From: Paenibacillus sp. OV219
Lineage (GTDB): Bacteria > Bacillota > Bacilli > Paenibacillales > Paenibacillaceae
Direction: 5' to 3'
DNA length: 64,000 nt
Assembly (NCBI RefSeq): GCF_900110075.1
Contig: NZ_FOCJ01000003.1
Span: 248,001 to 312,000 of the forward strand
The first letter of the stretch is position 1, and each line of letters opens with the position of its first letter. The notes beneath the pieces are model-generated. The model saw only the letters and a program-made list of their open reading frames with translations. It did not search any database and was not told the origin of the DNA. Shown here one piece after another: positions 32,231 to 38,745 of the stretch. A program made the translations under genes and the position numbers.

Positions 32231-32659
32231 ATGAACAGCGAATTCACGATTGCCGTACACAGTTTAGTTTACTTGGCTTACTTGCCGGAGCGGATGGCGC
32301 CAAGCGAGGCCATTGCTGATAATGTTTCAACCAATCCGGCCCGCATACGCAAAGTGATGAGCTGTTTGAAGCGCGGCGGTTATGTCGACACGCGGGAAGG
32401 CGCAGGCGGCGGTTACCGGCTGACGCTTGATCCAGCTGTTGTCACCCTAGCCGATATTTATCGGCTGATGGCGCAAGGCTCCGTCATTCCGAGCTGGTGC
32501 TCGGGAGACCCGGATATGGACTGCGTCGTCGGCTCCAACATGCGGGAAGTGATGGACGGTATTTTCTGCAGGGCGGAGAAGCAGCTTGAGAATTATTTTG
32601 GCGGCATAACGATTTCCGATGTGCTGAGTCAGATCAAGGAATGCAAGCAGTGTCCTTGA
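32231..32659 (+). CDS. Rrf2-family transcriptional regulator
   Basis: 142-residue Rrf2-family regulator with an N-terminal winged helix (about 1-80): F-T-I-A-V-H-S-L-V-Y-L-A, I-A-D-N-V-S-T-N-P-A-R-I-R-K-V-M, and the wing G-A-G-G-G-Y-R-L. Beyond it, cysteines near residues 97, 104, 116, 138 and 141 could bind a metal, an Fe-S cluster or serve as a thiol switch, as in IscR, NsrR and CymR relatives; the spacing is not that of NsrR or IscR. The promoter carries a perfect inverted repeat. The thioredoxin gene begins 70 bp downstream with no terminator between, so the regulator may control a redox pair (inference). Confidence 0.87.
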   Translation: MNSEFTIAVHSLVYLAYLPERMAPSEAIADNVSTNPARIRKVMSCLKRGGYVDTREGAGGGYRLTLDPAVVTLADIYRLMAQGSVIPSWCSGDPDMDCVVGSNMREVMDGIFCRAEKQLENYFGGITISDVLSQIKECKQCP

Positions 32660-32728
32660 GGCATGAGTGTTAGGTGAGTCGGGGTATCCCTTCCCATAGG
32701 ATTACGAACTTATTTGTAGAGAGGATGA

Positions 32729-33046
32729 ATGAACATGGCAGTAGCATTGACGAAAGACACTTTTAACAAAAGCATCGAGAGCGGCGTAACGCTCGTTGAT
32801 TTCTGGGCGCCATGGTGCGGCCCTTGCAAAATGCAGCTTCCAATCGTAGAGGAGCTCTCCACTGAGCTTGCTGGTTCCGCAACAATCGCGAAAATCAACG
32901 TAGACGAAGAGCCAGAATTGGCTTCCCAATTCGGCGTGATGTCGATCCCTACGCTGATCCTCTTCAAAGACGGACAGCCAGTTGACAAAATGGTTGGCCT
33001 GCAATCCAAAGCAGCGCTTGCAAGCAAAATTCAAGGCCAAATCTAA
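32729..33046 (+). CDS. trxA: Thioredoxin
   Basis: 105-residue classical thioredoxin, a cytoplasmic dithiol reductant for ribonucleotide reductase, peroxiredoxins and other proteins. The fold markers are D-F-W-A-P-W-C-G-P-C-K-M with the C-G-P-C redox pair, the buried Asp region, and the cis-Pro segment V-M-S-I-P-T-L-I-L-F. Residue K-M-Q-L-P after the active site differs from the more common K-M-I-A-P. The ATG (M-N-M-A-V-A) follows GAGAGG. It lies downstream of an Rrf2 regulator and ends in a strong terminator. A second trxA may exist in the genome, since this is not the usual trxA context. Confidence 0.93.
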   Translation: MNMAVALTKDTFNKSIESGVTLVDFWAPWCGPCKMQLPIVEELSTELAGSATIAKINVDEEPELASQFGVMSIPTLILFKDGQPVDKMVGLQSKAALASKIQGQI

Positions 33047-33059
33047 GAACAGCAGCATG

Positions 33060-33095
33060 AGCCCTCGCACCAGTGGTGTGGGGGCTTTTTTTTCT
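33060..33095 (+). terminator. Rho-independent terminator of trxA
   Basis: AGCCC-T-C-G-CACC and GGTG-T-G-G-GGGCT pair around AGT, followed by TTTTTTTT. Confidence 0.88.
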
Positions 33096-33172
33096 TTCTA
33101 CATACGATCTTCATGTTCATAGGATATAATTGGGAAAGCGATTTCTAAATCTTAAGGAGGCGGGTGCTGCAG

Positions 33173-34408
33173 ATGCAGAACTGGCTAGCTCGTGTGCGAA
33201 AAGGGTACGGAAAGAAGCTAACTTCACTCCATTCTTGGAACGGTTATATTGTAGTCATCCTTGCTTTGACAGGGCTCGTCTTGTTTCAAGGGATGTGGCG
33301 CGGCATTCTGGGCGAAGGCCGGGTCATTATCCGCTATATACATATCGTGGTTGGCATCGCTTCGCTTGTGCCGGTCGTCTTCTACCTGCTGCTTGCGGGG
33401 AAGCACTGGAAACAGCTGAAGAGCAAAACAAGCCAAAAGGCCAATGTGCTCATCGTGCTCGGCTTGCTCGTTGGCTGGCTGCTGTCGGGCCTCTTGCTCT
33501 GGCAGTTCAGAGCCGTCGGACCTCGCTGGTCGAATAACGCTCTCTATGTGCATGATGTGCTGACATGGGTCGGCCTGCCTTACATCATCTATCATTCCAT
33601 CACACGTCTCAAATGGCTTAAGGAGCCGCATCGTCGCACCGTCAAGACGGGCAACGAGAAGAGAGAGATCCTCCATCCAGCAGCGGGGCAGCCGCAAGCG
33701 CTCATGTCACGTCGTGCCTTCATCCGAGCCACAGTCGGAGTAGGCGTCGCGGTTGCAATTGGGCCTTCTTTTCTGAAATGGATTGGAAACACGCTGAGCC
33801 CTGGCGAGGCAATCGAGAAGATCGTCGAGTCGGACGCGAACAACATGGTTCCTCTGCCTCAGGCGCTTCCGGCTTCATCACCACCTATTGGCGGGGGCAG
33901 CAAGGGGACGTTCCGGATCTATACGGTGACGGAGATTCCGAAGTTTGATAACAGCAACTTTTCCTTTATTATCGACGGCTTGGTCGAGAAGCCCATGCGT
34001 TGGAACTGGGAACAGTTCGTGGCGCTTAAGCGGGAAGTGCAGGTGAGTGATTTTCACTGTGTAACGGGCTGGTCGGTCTACAATAATACATGGGAAGGCA
34101 TCAAACTAAAGGATTTTCTGAAGATGGCAGGCGTGAAGCCGAATGCGAAGACGGTCAAATTATACTCGGGAGACGGCGTTTACACCGACTCGCTTACCCT
34201 CGAGCAGGCGAATATGGACGATGTGATGGTTGCTGTTCTGCATGACGGCAAGATCATTCCGAGCGATCTCGGCGGTCCGGTTCGGCTCATCGTGCCGAAG
34301 ATGTACACGTACAAATCGGTAAAATGGCTGAATCGCATCGAGCTTATTGACTCTGACTATACCGGATACTGGGAAGAACGCGGCTACGACACTGACGCTT
34401 GGGTGTAA
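33173..34408 (+). CDS. Membrane cytochrome b561-like / sulfite-oxidase-type molybdopterin oxidoreductase fusion
   Basis: About 411-residue fusion. Residues about 10-150 contain four membrane helices with histidines placed for two haems b (L-H-S-W-N-G, R-Y-I-H-I-V-V-G, Y-V-H-D-V-L, I-Y-H-S-I-T), like a cytochrome b561/PepSY-type membrane anchor. A linker leads to S-R-R-A-F-I-R-A-T-V-G-V-G-V-A-V, a twin-arginine-like motif in front of a fifth hydrophobic stretch. Residues about 240-410 form an oxidoreductase molybdopterin-binding domain, with D-F-H-C-V-T-G-W-S carrying the Mo-ligating Cys and G-P-V-R-L-I-V-P later, close to MsrP/YedY. The protein thus joins quinone-linked haem transfer and Mo catalysis in one chain, a job done by the MsrP-MsrQ pair elsewhere. 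Start is ATG 33173 after AAGGAGG. Substrate may be methionine sulfoxide or another S/N-oxide (inference). Confidence 0.85.
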   Translation: MQNWLARVRKGYGKKLTSLHSWNGYIVVILALTGLVLFQGMWRGILGEGRVIIRYIHIVVGIASLVPVVFYLLLAGKHWKQLKSKTSQKANVLIVLGLLVGWLLSGLLLWQFRAVGPRWSNNALYVHDVLTWVGLPYIIYHSITRLKWLKEPHRRTVKTGNEKREILHPAAGQPQALMSRRAFIRATVGVGVAVAIGPSFLKWIGNTLSPGEAIEKIVESDANNMVPLPQALPASSPPIGGGSKGTFRIYTVTEIPKFDNSNFSFIIDGLVEKPMRWNWEQFVALKREVQVSDFHCVTGWSVYNNTWEGIKLKDFLKMAGVKPNAKTVKLYSGDGVYTDSLTLEQANMDDVMVAVLHDGKIIPSDLGGPVRLIVPKMYTYKSVKWLNRIELIDSDYTGYWEERGYDTDAWV

Positions 34409-34490
34409 GCGCTTCAAAGTGATGATAGAATAACTTTGTCGAATATTGTAGAATATGGATATCTGCTCTCGAAAAGAGGTGACATCACGA

Positions 34491-35183
34491 GTGAACTATA
34501 TCGTCTACTTTATATTGGATTGTCTGGACACATTAGCGATTACGTTTGTCATGTTCTCGATTTTTCAGTATCCCATTCGGGAATATTTGAGAGAAATTTT
34601 GATTATTGTCTGCATTCTAGCTGTAACTTCAATTATTGGAAGAGAGCTACTCAGAATATCGCCAGTATACGATTCTCTTAATCATATTGTATTACTCATT
34701 GCTGGTTTGAGGATCTTTATGAAAGTGAAGCTGTATCGTTCCCTTCGTATTGTAGGAGTTGGGATGATTGGGTACTTTGCCATTCAGATATGCATCGTAG
34801 CCATGGTAGCAAAGACAGGTCTTCTCGATTCGTCTATGTTATATCAATCCAATAGTACTGAAGTGAGACTGGTCCAACTTATATCTCAAGCAGTTACTTT
34901 TACAGTTGCTTATTGTATCGTCAAGTTTAATCTAGGTATTGCAAAATATATAAGGCCGCCACATGATTTCTACTTGGATACCCGTATGTCTAAGGAGAAG
35001 CTGTGGGTTTATTTTGGCACTACGGTTGCGCTACTTGTACTATCATTAAGCTTCCATTTACTTGTCGAACGCTTTGAGATCATAGAGGTATTTATCATTG
35101 CGAATATATTGTTCATCATAGTCATCATGTTCACATACAGGAGAGATGCAACAATTGAGCGCAATCGTCTATTTATCGAATAA
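34491..35183 (+). CDS. AgrC-like multi-pass sensor protein without a kinase domain
   Basis: 230-residue membrane protein with six or seven hydrophobic segments (about 3-27, 35-52, 64-80, 86-108, 128-150, 172-193 and 196-216) and a short basic tail Y-R-R-D-A-T-I-E-R-N-R-L-F-I-E. Its size and layout match the N-terminal sensor domain of AgrC-type histidine kinases, but the chain ends exactly where the dimerisation and ATPase domains would begin, and no such domain follows in any frame: agrB starts within its last 40 bases. The GTG at 34491 is chosen because AGAGGTGA lies 8 nt upstream. The region is strikingly AT-rich against its neighbours. It may be a kinase-independent receptor, an immunity or export helper, or an AgrC decayed to its sensor. 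Sequence similarity to AgrC is only by topology. Confidence 0.72.
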   Translation: MNYIVYFILDCLDTLAITFVMFSIFQYPIREYLREILIIVCILAVTSIIGRELLRISPVYDSLNHIVLLIAGLRIFMKVKLYRSLRIVGVGMIGYFAIQICIVAMVAKTGLLDSSMLYQSNSTEVRLVQLISQAVTFTVAYCIVKFNLGIAKYIRPPHDFYLDTRMSKEKLWVYFGTTVALLVLSLSFHLLVERFEIIEVFIIANILFIIVIMFTYRRDATIERNRLFIE

Positions 35184-35640
35184 AGCCGCACAGGTCATAA
35201 AGAATGCTAATCCTGAACAGACGAGCAGTGTCGAGCGGCTTACAGCGCTTCTGGCGCTGCAAGTAAATAATTGTGGTGTGATTGTTGCTACTATGCTTAT
35301 TGGGTTGCTTACGGGGAAGCCGCTGGAAACTGCACTTGGGATAGCTATATTTGTTATAACAAGGCTTCTCACTGGTGGTTTCCATTTTCGCAACCTGGAC
35401 GTTTGTTTTCTTGTTAGTACGGCTGTGTTGGCGGCTATTCCCCACATCGAATTAAGTATAATTGTAATGGTTATTACATCGTTAATATCTATCGTAATAA
35501 CAGCTTTTTTTCCAACTAAGCAAAAAATTCTGCCAATTTGCATAATTATATTGAATGTTTTTCTATCATCACCTATTATTGCATTAGCAATATTTTTCCA
35601 ATCCATTTCTTTGCTACAATTTAGGAGGTTACAGCTATGA
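35146..35640 (+). CDS. AgrB-like accessory gene regulator (peptide-processing membrane protease)
   Basis: 164-residue AgrB-family membrane cysteine protease, which removes the C-terminal part of an AgrD propeptide and forms the ring of the autoinducer. The catalytic region R-L-L-T-G-G-F-H-F-R-N-L-D-V-C-F has His80 and Cys87 in the family spacing. The N-terminal amphipathic part N-P-E-Q-T-S-S-V-E-R-L is also typical, and four to five hydrophobic helices follow. It overlaps the upstream sensor-like gene by 38 bp and its stop codon overlaps the ATG of the AgrD-like peptide (ATGA). AGGAG lies only 2 nt before the ATG, so the TTG at 35155 is an alternative start. The catalytic pair is intact, suggesting an active processor. 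Confidence 0.88.
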   Translation: MQQLSAIVYLSNKAAQVIKNANPEQTSSVERLTALLALQVNNCGVIVATMLIGLLTGKPLETALGIAIFVITRLLTGGFHFRNLDVCFLVSTAVLAAIPHIELSIIVMVITSLISIVITAFFPTKQKILPICIIILNVFLSSPIIALAIFFQSISLLQFRRLQL

Positions 35641-35774
35641 AGAAGGAATTGGCCAAAATCGTCTCAGATGTACTAAACAAGACAGTGAGCAGGACAAATG
35701 ATGTTTCAACATTGAAAGTATTTCTAGGTACAATCGACATTCCAAGCGACAAGAAACAGCCAGAACAAAAGTAG
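35637..35774 (+). CDS. AgrD-like autoinducer propeptide lacking the ring cysteine
   Basis: 45-residue peptide encoded directly after agrB, with its ATG overlapping the agrB stop codon and TAGGAGG 10 nt upstream. It has the AgrD layout: an N-terminal amphipathic basic helix (M-K-K-E-L-A-K-I-V-S-D-V-L-N-K), a hydrophobic signal core S-T-L-K-V-F-L (residues 24-30), and a charged C-terminal recruitment part with I-D-I-P. Aligned on the proline, the core matches S. aureus S-T-C-D-F-I-M with V-P-K-E-L following, so the ring-forming Cys is Leu26 here. Ser24 or Thr25 could form a lactone, as serine does in S. intermedius, or the product may be linear. The assignment is from position and pattern only. 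Confidence 0.72.
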   Translation: MKKELAKIVSDVLNKTVSRTNDVSTLKVFLGTIDIPSDKKQPEQK

Positions 35775-35783
35775 GTGGATCCT

Positions 35784-36203
35784 TTGTCGATCTCGGTATA
35801 CTGCGTGCGGATGGACCCTGTTGATAATCAGGTGGTCTGCAAGAACCTCGATGTTCTGAATGAGGTTTTGTTTATGGGTGTGACCTCAAGACCCGTTAAG
35901 AAGGGGGTCAAGGCGCAGCATCCTCCTGGTATCCCGATGTTCGTTACCGCAGAGGCTACATACTTTCAGCTGCACAGCGTTGAAAGCTACCAGCGAATGC
36001 TCCAGCCGTACGGGTTCGATTTGTTCCACAGCTCTTATCTTGTGAATGTTCCTCTTGTAGACCGGATTGAGATTGGGAGATATGGCAATGACGCCTACTT
36101 CAAAGGCGGAGGTAATATCCATGTTCCTGTATCGAGACCGAAGACCGAGGAATATCGGCAACTTGTCATTAGAGGACCTTTTCAGCCCGAGTTTGGGCTG
36201 TGA
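35784..36203 (+). CDS. LytTR-domain DNA-binding protein without receiver domain
   Basis: 139-residue protein whose C-terminal 95 residues form a LytTR DNA-binding domain: F-Q-L-H-S-V-E-S-Y-Q-R-M-L, the G-F-D-L-F-H-S-S-Y-L-V-N-V core, and I-G-R-Y-G-N-D-A-Y-F-K-G-G with I-H-V-P-V-S-R. AgrA itself is a receiver-LytTR protein; here there is no receiver, only a roughly 40-residue N-terminal segment of unknown fold. The start is taken as TTG 35784 with AGGTGG just upstream; a GTG at 35775 follows the peptide's stop codon directly. As last gene of the agr-like cassette it is the probable output regulator, but how a signal would reach it without phosphorylation is unclear. A terminator overlaps its end. 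Confidence 0.82.
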   Translation: MSISVYCVRMDPVDNQVVCKNLDVLNEVLFMGVTSRPVKKGVKAQHPPGIPMFVTAEATYFQLHSVESYQRMLQPYGFDLFHSSYLVNVPLVDRIEIGRYGNDAYFKGGGNIHVPVSRPKTEEYRQLVIRGPFQPEFGL

Positions 36204-36215
36204 GGGTCTTTTTAT
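36174..36215 (+). terminator. Terminator of the agr-like cassette
   Basis: An inner perfect stem CAGCCC/GGGCTG, an outer GGACC/GGGTC pairing and then TTTTT. The stem begins inside the last codons of the LytTR gene. Confidence 0.82.
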
Positions 36216-36244
36216 TTTGTTGGATCGGATGGGGAAACTAAGGT

Positions 36245-36275
36245 TTGACATTGCCGTTACGGAAAGGTGTACAGT
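36245..36275 (+). promoter_or_regulatory. MerR-type promoter with 19-bp spacer
   Basis: TTGACA (36245-36250) and TACAGT (36270-36275) are 19 bp apart, the over-long spacing that MerR proteins correct by twisting DNA. The spacer holds the dyad ACATTGCCGT-T-ACGGAAAGGT (36248-36268), 8 of 10 pairs matching. Confidence 0.82.
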
Positions 36276-36299
36276 TGATTTGTCGGGAGGTGACGATGG

Positions 36300-37070
36300 A
36301 TGGAATATACGGTGCAGAAGCTGGGGAAGCTCGCTGGCATCAGTACGAGGACGCTGCGATTCTACGATGAGATTGGCATTCTGAAGCCGGCAAGAATGAA
36401 CACATCGGGATACCGGATTTACGGGCAGGCTGAGGTTGATCGGCTGCAGCATATTTTATTTTACCGCGAGCTTGGGGTTAGTCTGGATCAGATCAAAGCG
36501 ATGCTCACCGATCCGTTCTTCGACCGGTCATCGGCGCTGCTTCAGCATCGTCAGCAGCTTCTCGACCGAAGAAACCAGCTGGATGCGCTCATTGCCAATG
36601 TGGATATGACGATCGCATCGGCCGAAGGGAGAATGGCGATGACGGACAAACAGAGGTTTGAAGGCTTCAAGAAACAGATGGTCGACGAGAACGAGCAAAA
36701 GTATGGCAAGGAAGTACGCGAGAAGTATGGCGACGATGCTGTGAACAAGTCGAATGCGAAGCTGCAAAATATGACGCAAGAACAGTATGACGAAGTGACG
36801 CGGTTAGCGAAGGAAGTGCAGGATACGCTTGCGGAGGCGTTCAAGCAGGGCGATCCGGCGAGCGAGCTTGCACAGAAGGCAGTTGATCTGCATCGCCAGT
36901 GGCTCTGCTTCTATTGGGAGAAAGGCAAATACAGTAAGGAAGCTCACGCGAACTTGGCGCAAATGTACGTGGATGACGAGCGTTTCCGTGCTTACTATGA
37001 TGTGAACCAGTCGGGTGCAGCTGAGTTTCTGCGCGATGCGATTCTCATCTATACGGGTGCGAAGCAATAA
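36300..37070 (+). CDS. MerR-family regulator with TipAS ligand domain
   Basis: 256-residue autoactivating regulator. Residues 1-70 are the MerR winged helix (Y-T-V-Q-K-L-G-K-L-A-G-I-S-T-R-T-L-R-F-Y-D-E-I-G-I-L then S-G-Y-R-I-Y), then a coiled-coil dimer helix to about 115. The C-terminal part (about 130-255) is a TipAS-like antibiotic-recognition domain with Y-G-D-D-A-V, Q-W-L-C-F-Y-W and the Y-Y-D-V-N-Q-S-G-A-A-E-F end. TipA-type proteins bind thiopeptides and similar drugs and activate their own promoter; the 19-bp-spaced promoter here fits that. RBS GGGAGGTGACG precedes the ATG. A strong terminator follows and no resistance gene is cotranscribed, so the regulator may itself sequester the ligand. 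Confidence 0.92.
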   Translation: MEYTVQKLGKLAGISTRTLRFYDEIGILKPARMNTSGYRIYGQAEVDRLQHILFYRELGVSLDQIKAMLTDPFFDRSSALLQHRQQLLDRRNQLDALIANVDMTIASAEGRMAMTDKQRFEGFKKQMVDENEQKYGKEVREKYGDDAVNKSNAKLQNMTQEQYDEVTRLAKEVQDTLAEAFKQGDPASELAQKAVDLHRQWLCFYWEKGKYSKEAHANLAQMYVDDERFRAYYDVNQSGAAEFLRDAILIYTGAKQ

Positions 37071-37075
37071 TGGAG

Positions 37076-37122
37076 AAGAGGTGACGAAGGTCCAGTTTAG
37101 TTGGAGCCTGCAGTCACCTCTT
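37076..37122 (+). terminator. Rho-independent terminator of the MerR gene
   Basis: AAGAGGTGAC and GTCACCTCTT form a 10-bp perfect stem, followed by TTCTTTTT. Confidence 0.88.
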
Positions 37123-37141
37123 TTCTTTTTGCCAAAAACAG

Positions 37142-37288
37142 CTATTTATCGGTCTTCTTCTTCACACTGCTGTAATTAGTAACGGACTTGGCATCCTCAA
37201 TCGTATCGTTGACGAAGGCCATGTCCTGGTTTTTGGCGTGCATCGCAGTTGTACCTTTATAATTGCCTTTATGCTTACTGTTCTCCAA
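37142..37288 (-). CDS. Small basic protein, 48 residues, TTG start
   Basis: Short reading frame on the minus strand, TTG-initiated, with an excellent GGAGGTG site 7 nt upstream. The product is polar and Lys-rich, M-E-N-S-K-H-K-G-N-Y-K-G to K-S-V-T-N-Y-S-S-V-K-K-K-T-D-K, with no membrane segment or cysteine. It lies in the 410-bp gap between the MerR gene and ychF, convergent with the former. No family is recognised, though small polar proteins of this kind occur in Paenibacillus and are sometimes spore-associated. The ribosome-binding site and codon pattern are the main support. Confidence 0.6.
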   Translation of the reverse strand: MENSKHKGNYKGTTAMHAKNQDMAFVNDTIEDAKSVTNYSSVKKKTDK

Positions 37289-37480
37289 GAACGCTCACCT
37301 CCGGGGGATGTGCCTTGCGAACGTAGTATGTTCGGATTTGGGGGAGGGCATGCAGGTACTGGCTAATGGATGTAAATGTGAACTTGTAGACTGGGAATGA
37401 GCGGATTCACCTTTTTTATTAAAGTCCTTTCATGTATAATGTCCTGAGATTGTTATTACGGAACAGGGGTGTCTTCCTTC

Positions 37481-38581
37481 ATGGCTTTGAAAGCTGGAAT
37501 CGTCGGCTTGCCGAACGTGGGCAAATCGACTTTATTTAATGCAATTACTCAGGCAGGCGCGGAGTCTGCGAACTATCCGTTCTGTACGATTGACCCGAAC
37601 GTAGGCGTCGTAGAGGTACCGGATACGCGTTTGGATAAATTGACAGAGCTTGTTGTGCCGAACAAAACAGTACCGACAGCGTTTGAGTTTATTGATATCG
37701 CAGGTATCGTAAAAGGCGCGAGCAAAGGCGAAGGACTCGGTAACAAGTTCCTCGCGCATATCCGTGAAGTTGATGCGATCGTGCACGTTGTGCGCTGCTT
37801 CCAGGACGACAACATTACGCACGTATCCGGTAAAGTTGATCCAATCGGCGACATCAACACGATCAACCTTGAGTTGATCCTTGCGGATATTGACTCCGTT
37901 GACCGTAAGATCGAGCGTTCCCGCAAAAACCTTAAAGGCGGCGACAAGAAAGTCGTGCAAGAGGTGGAAACGCTGGAGAAAGTCAAAGAGGCGCTCTACA
38001 ACGATATGCCAGCACGGAGCATTGATCTCACTGATGATGAAAAAGCGCTTATTCGCGACCTGCACCTGCTGACAATGAAGCCAGTACTGTATGCAGCGAA
38101 CGTGAGCGAAGGCGAAGCGGCAAATTCCGATGGCAACAGCTTTGTGGAATTGGTTCGTGAATTCGCGAAGGCAGAAGGCGCGGAAGTGGTGCCGATCAGC
38201 GCGAAGGTGGAATCCGAAATCGCCGAGCTTGAAGGCGAGGACAAAGAGATGTTCCTCGAAGAGCTTGGTCTAACGGAATCCGGTCTGAACCGTCTAATCC
38301 GTGCAGCTTACAAGCTGCTTGGTCTGTACACGTACTTCACGGCAGGCGTACAAGAAGTTCGCGCGTGGACGATCCGCAAGGGAATGAAGGCTCCACAAGC
38401 GGCAGGCGTTATCCATACCGACTTCGAGCGCGGCTTCATTCGTGCAGAGGTTGTATCGTATGACGATTTGATCGCGGCAGGCTCAATGAACGCGGCGAAG
38501 GAGAAAGGCCAGCTTCGTCTTGAAGGCAAAGAATATGTGGTGCAAGACGGCGACGTTATGCACTTCCGTTTCAACGTATAG
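37481..38581 (+). CDS. ychF: Redox-regulated ATPase YchF (Obg-family GTPase-like)
   Basis: 366-residue conserved P-loop protein of the Obg superfamily that binds ATP rather than GTP and associates with ribosomes. The G domain holds [13 protein letters not shown] (P-loop), [17 protein letters not shown] and Y-A-A-N-V-S-E in place of the N-K-x-D guanine motif, which explains its ATP preference. A coiled-coil insertion (about 130-200) and a C-terminal TGS domain ([26 protein letters not shown]) complete it. ATG 37481 (M-A-L-K-A-G-I-V-G) is preferred to the GTG 12 bp earlier. A compact terminator follows. Confidence 0.96.
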   Translation: MALKAGIVGLPNVGKSTLFNAITQAGAESANYPFCTIDPNVGVVEVPDTRLDKLTELVVPNKTVPTAFEFIDIAGIVKGASKGEGLGNKFLAHIREVDAIVHVVRCFQDDNITHVSGKVDPIGDINTINLELILADIDSVDRKIERSRKNLKGGDKKVVQEVETLEKVKEALYNDMPARSIDLTDDEKALIRDLHLLTMKPVLYAANVSEGEAANSDGNSFVELVREFAKAEGAEVVPISAKVESEIAELEGEDKEMFLEELGLTESGLNRLIRAAYKLLGLYTYFTAGVQEVRAWTIRKGMKAPQAAGVIHTDFERGFIRAEVVSYDDLIAAGSMNAAKEKGQLRLEGKEYVVQDGDVMHFRFNV

Positions 38582-38597
38582 ATGTGTTCACTCAGCT

Positions 38598-38621
38598 GGG
38601 CCCGGATGTCCGGGTCCTTTT
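38598..38621 (+). terminator. Rho-independent terminator of ychF
   Basis: GGGCCCGGA and TCCGGGTCC pair (one G-U) around TG, followed by TTTT. Confidence 0.82.
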
Positions 38622-38745
38622 GCTGTGCGTAACGAACAAAGAGATGCAAATCATCCATAATTGTCACGTTTATGGTTTCATGCGCGTTATGCTATACTAA
38701 AGAGACGATTATTAGACTTATTCTAACTTACAGAGGTGAATGACA

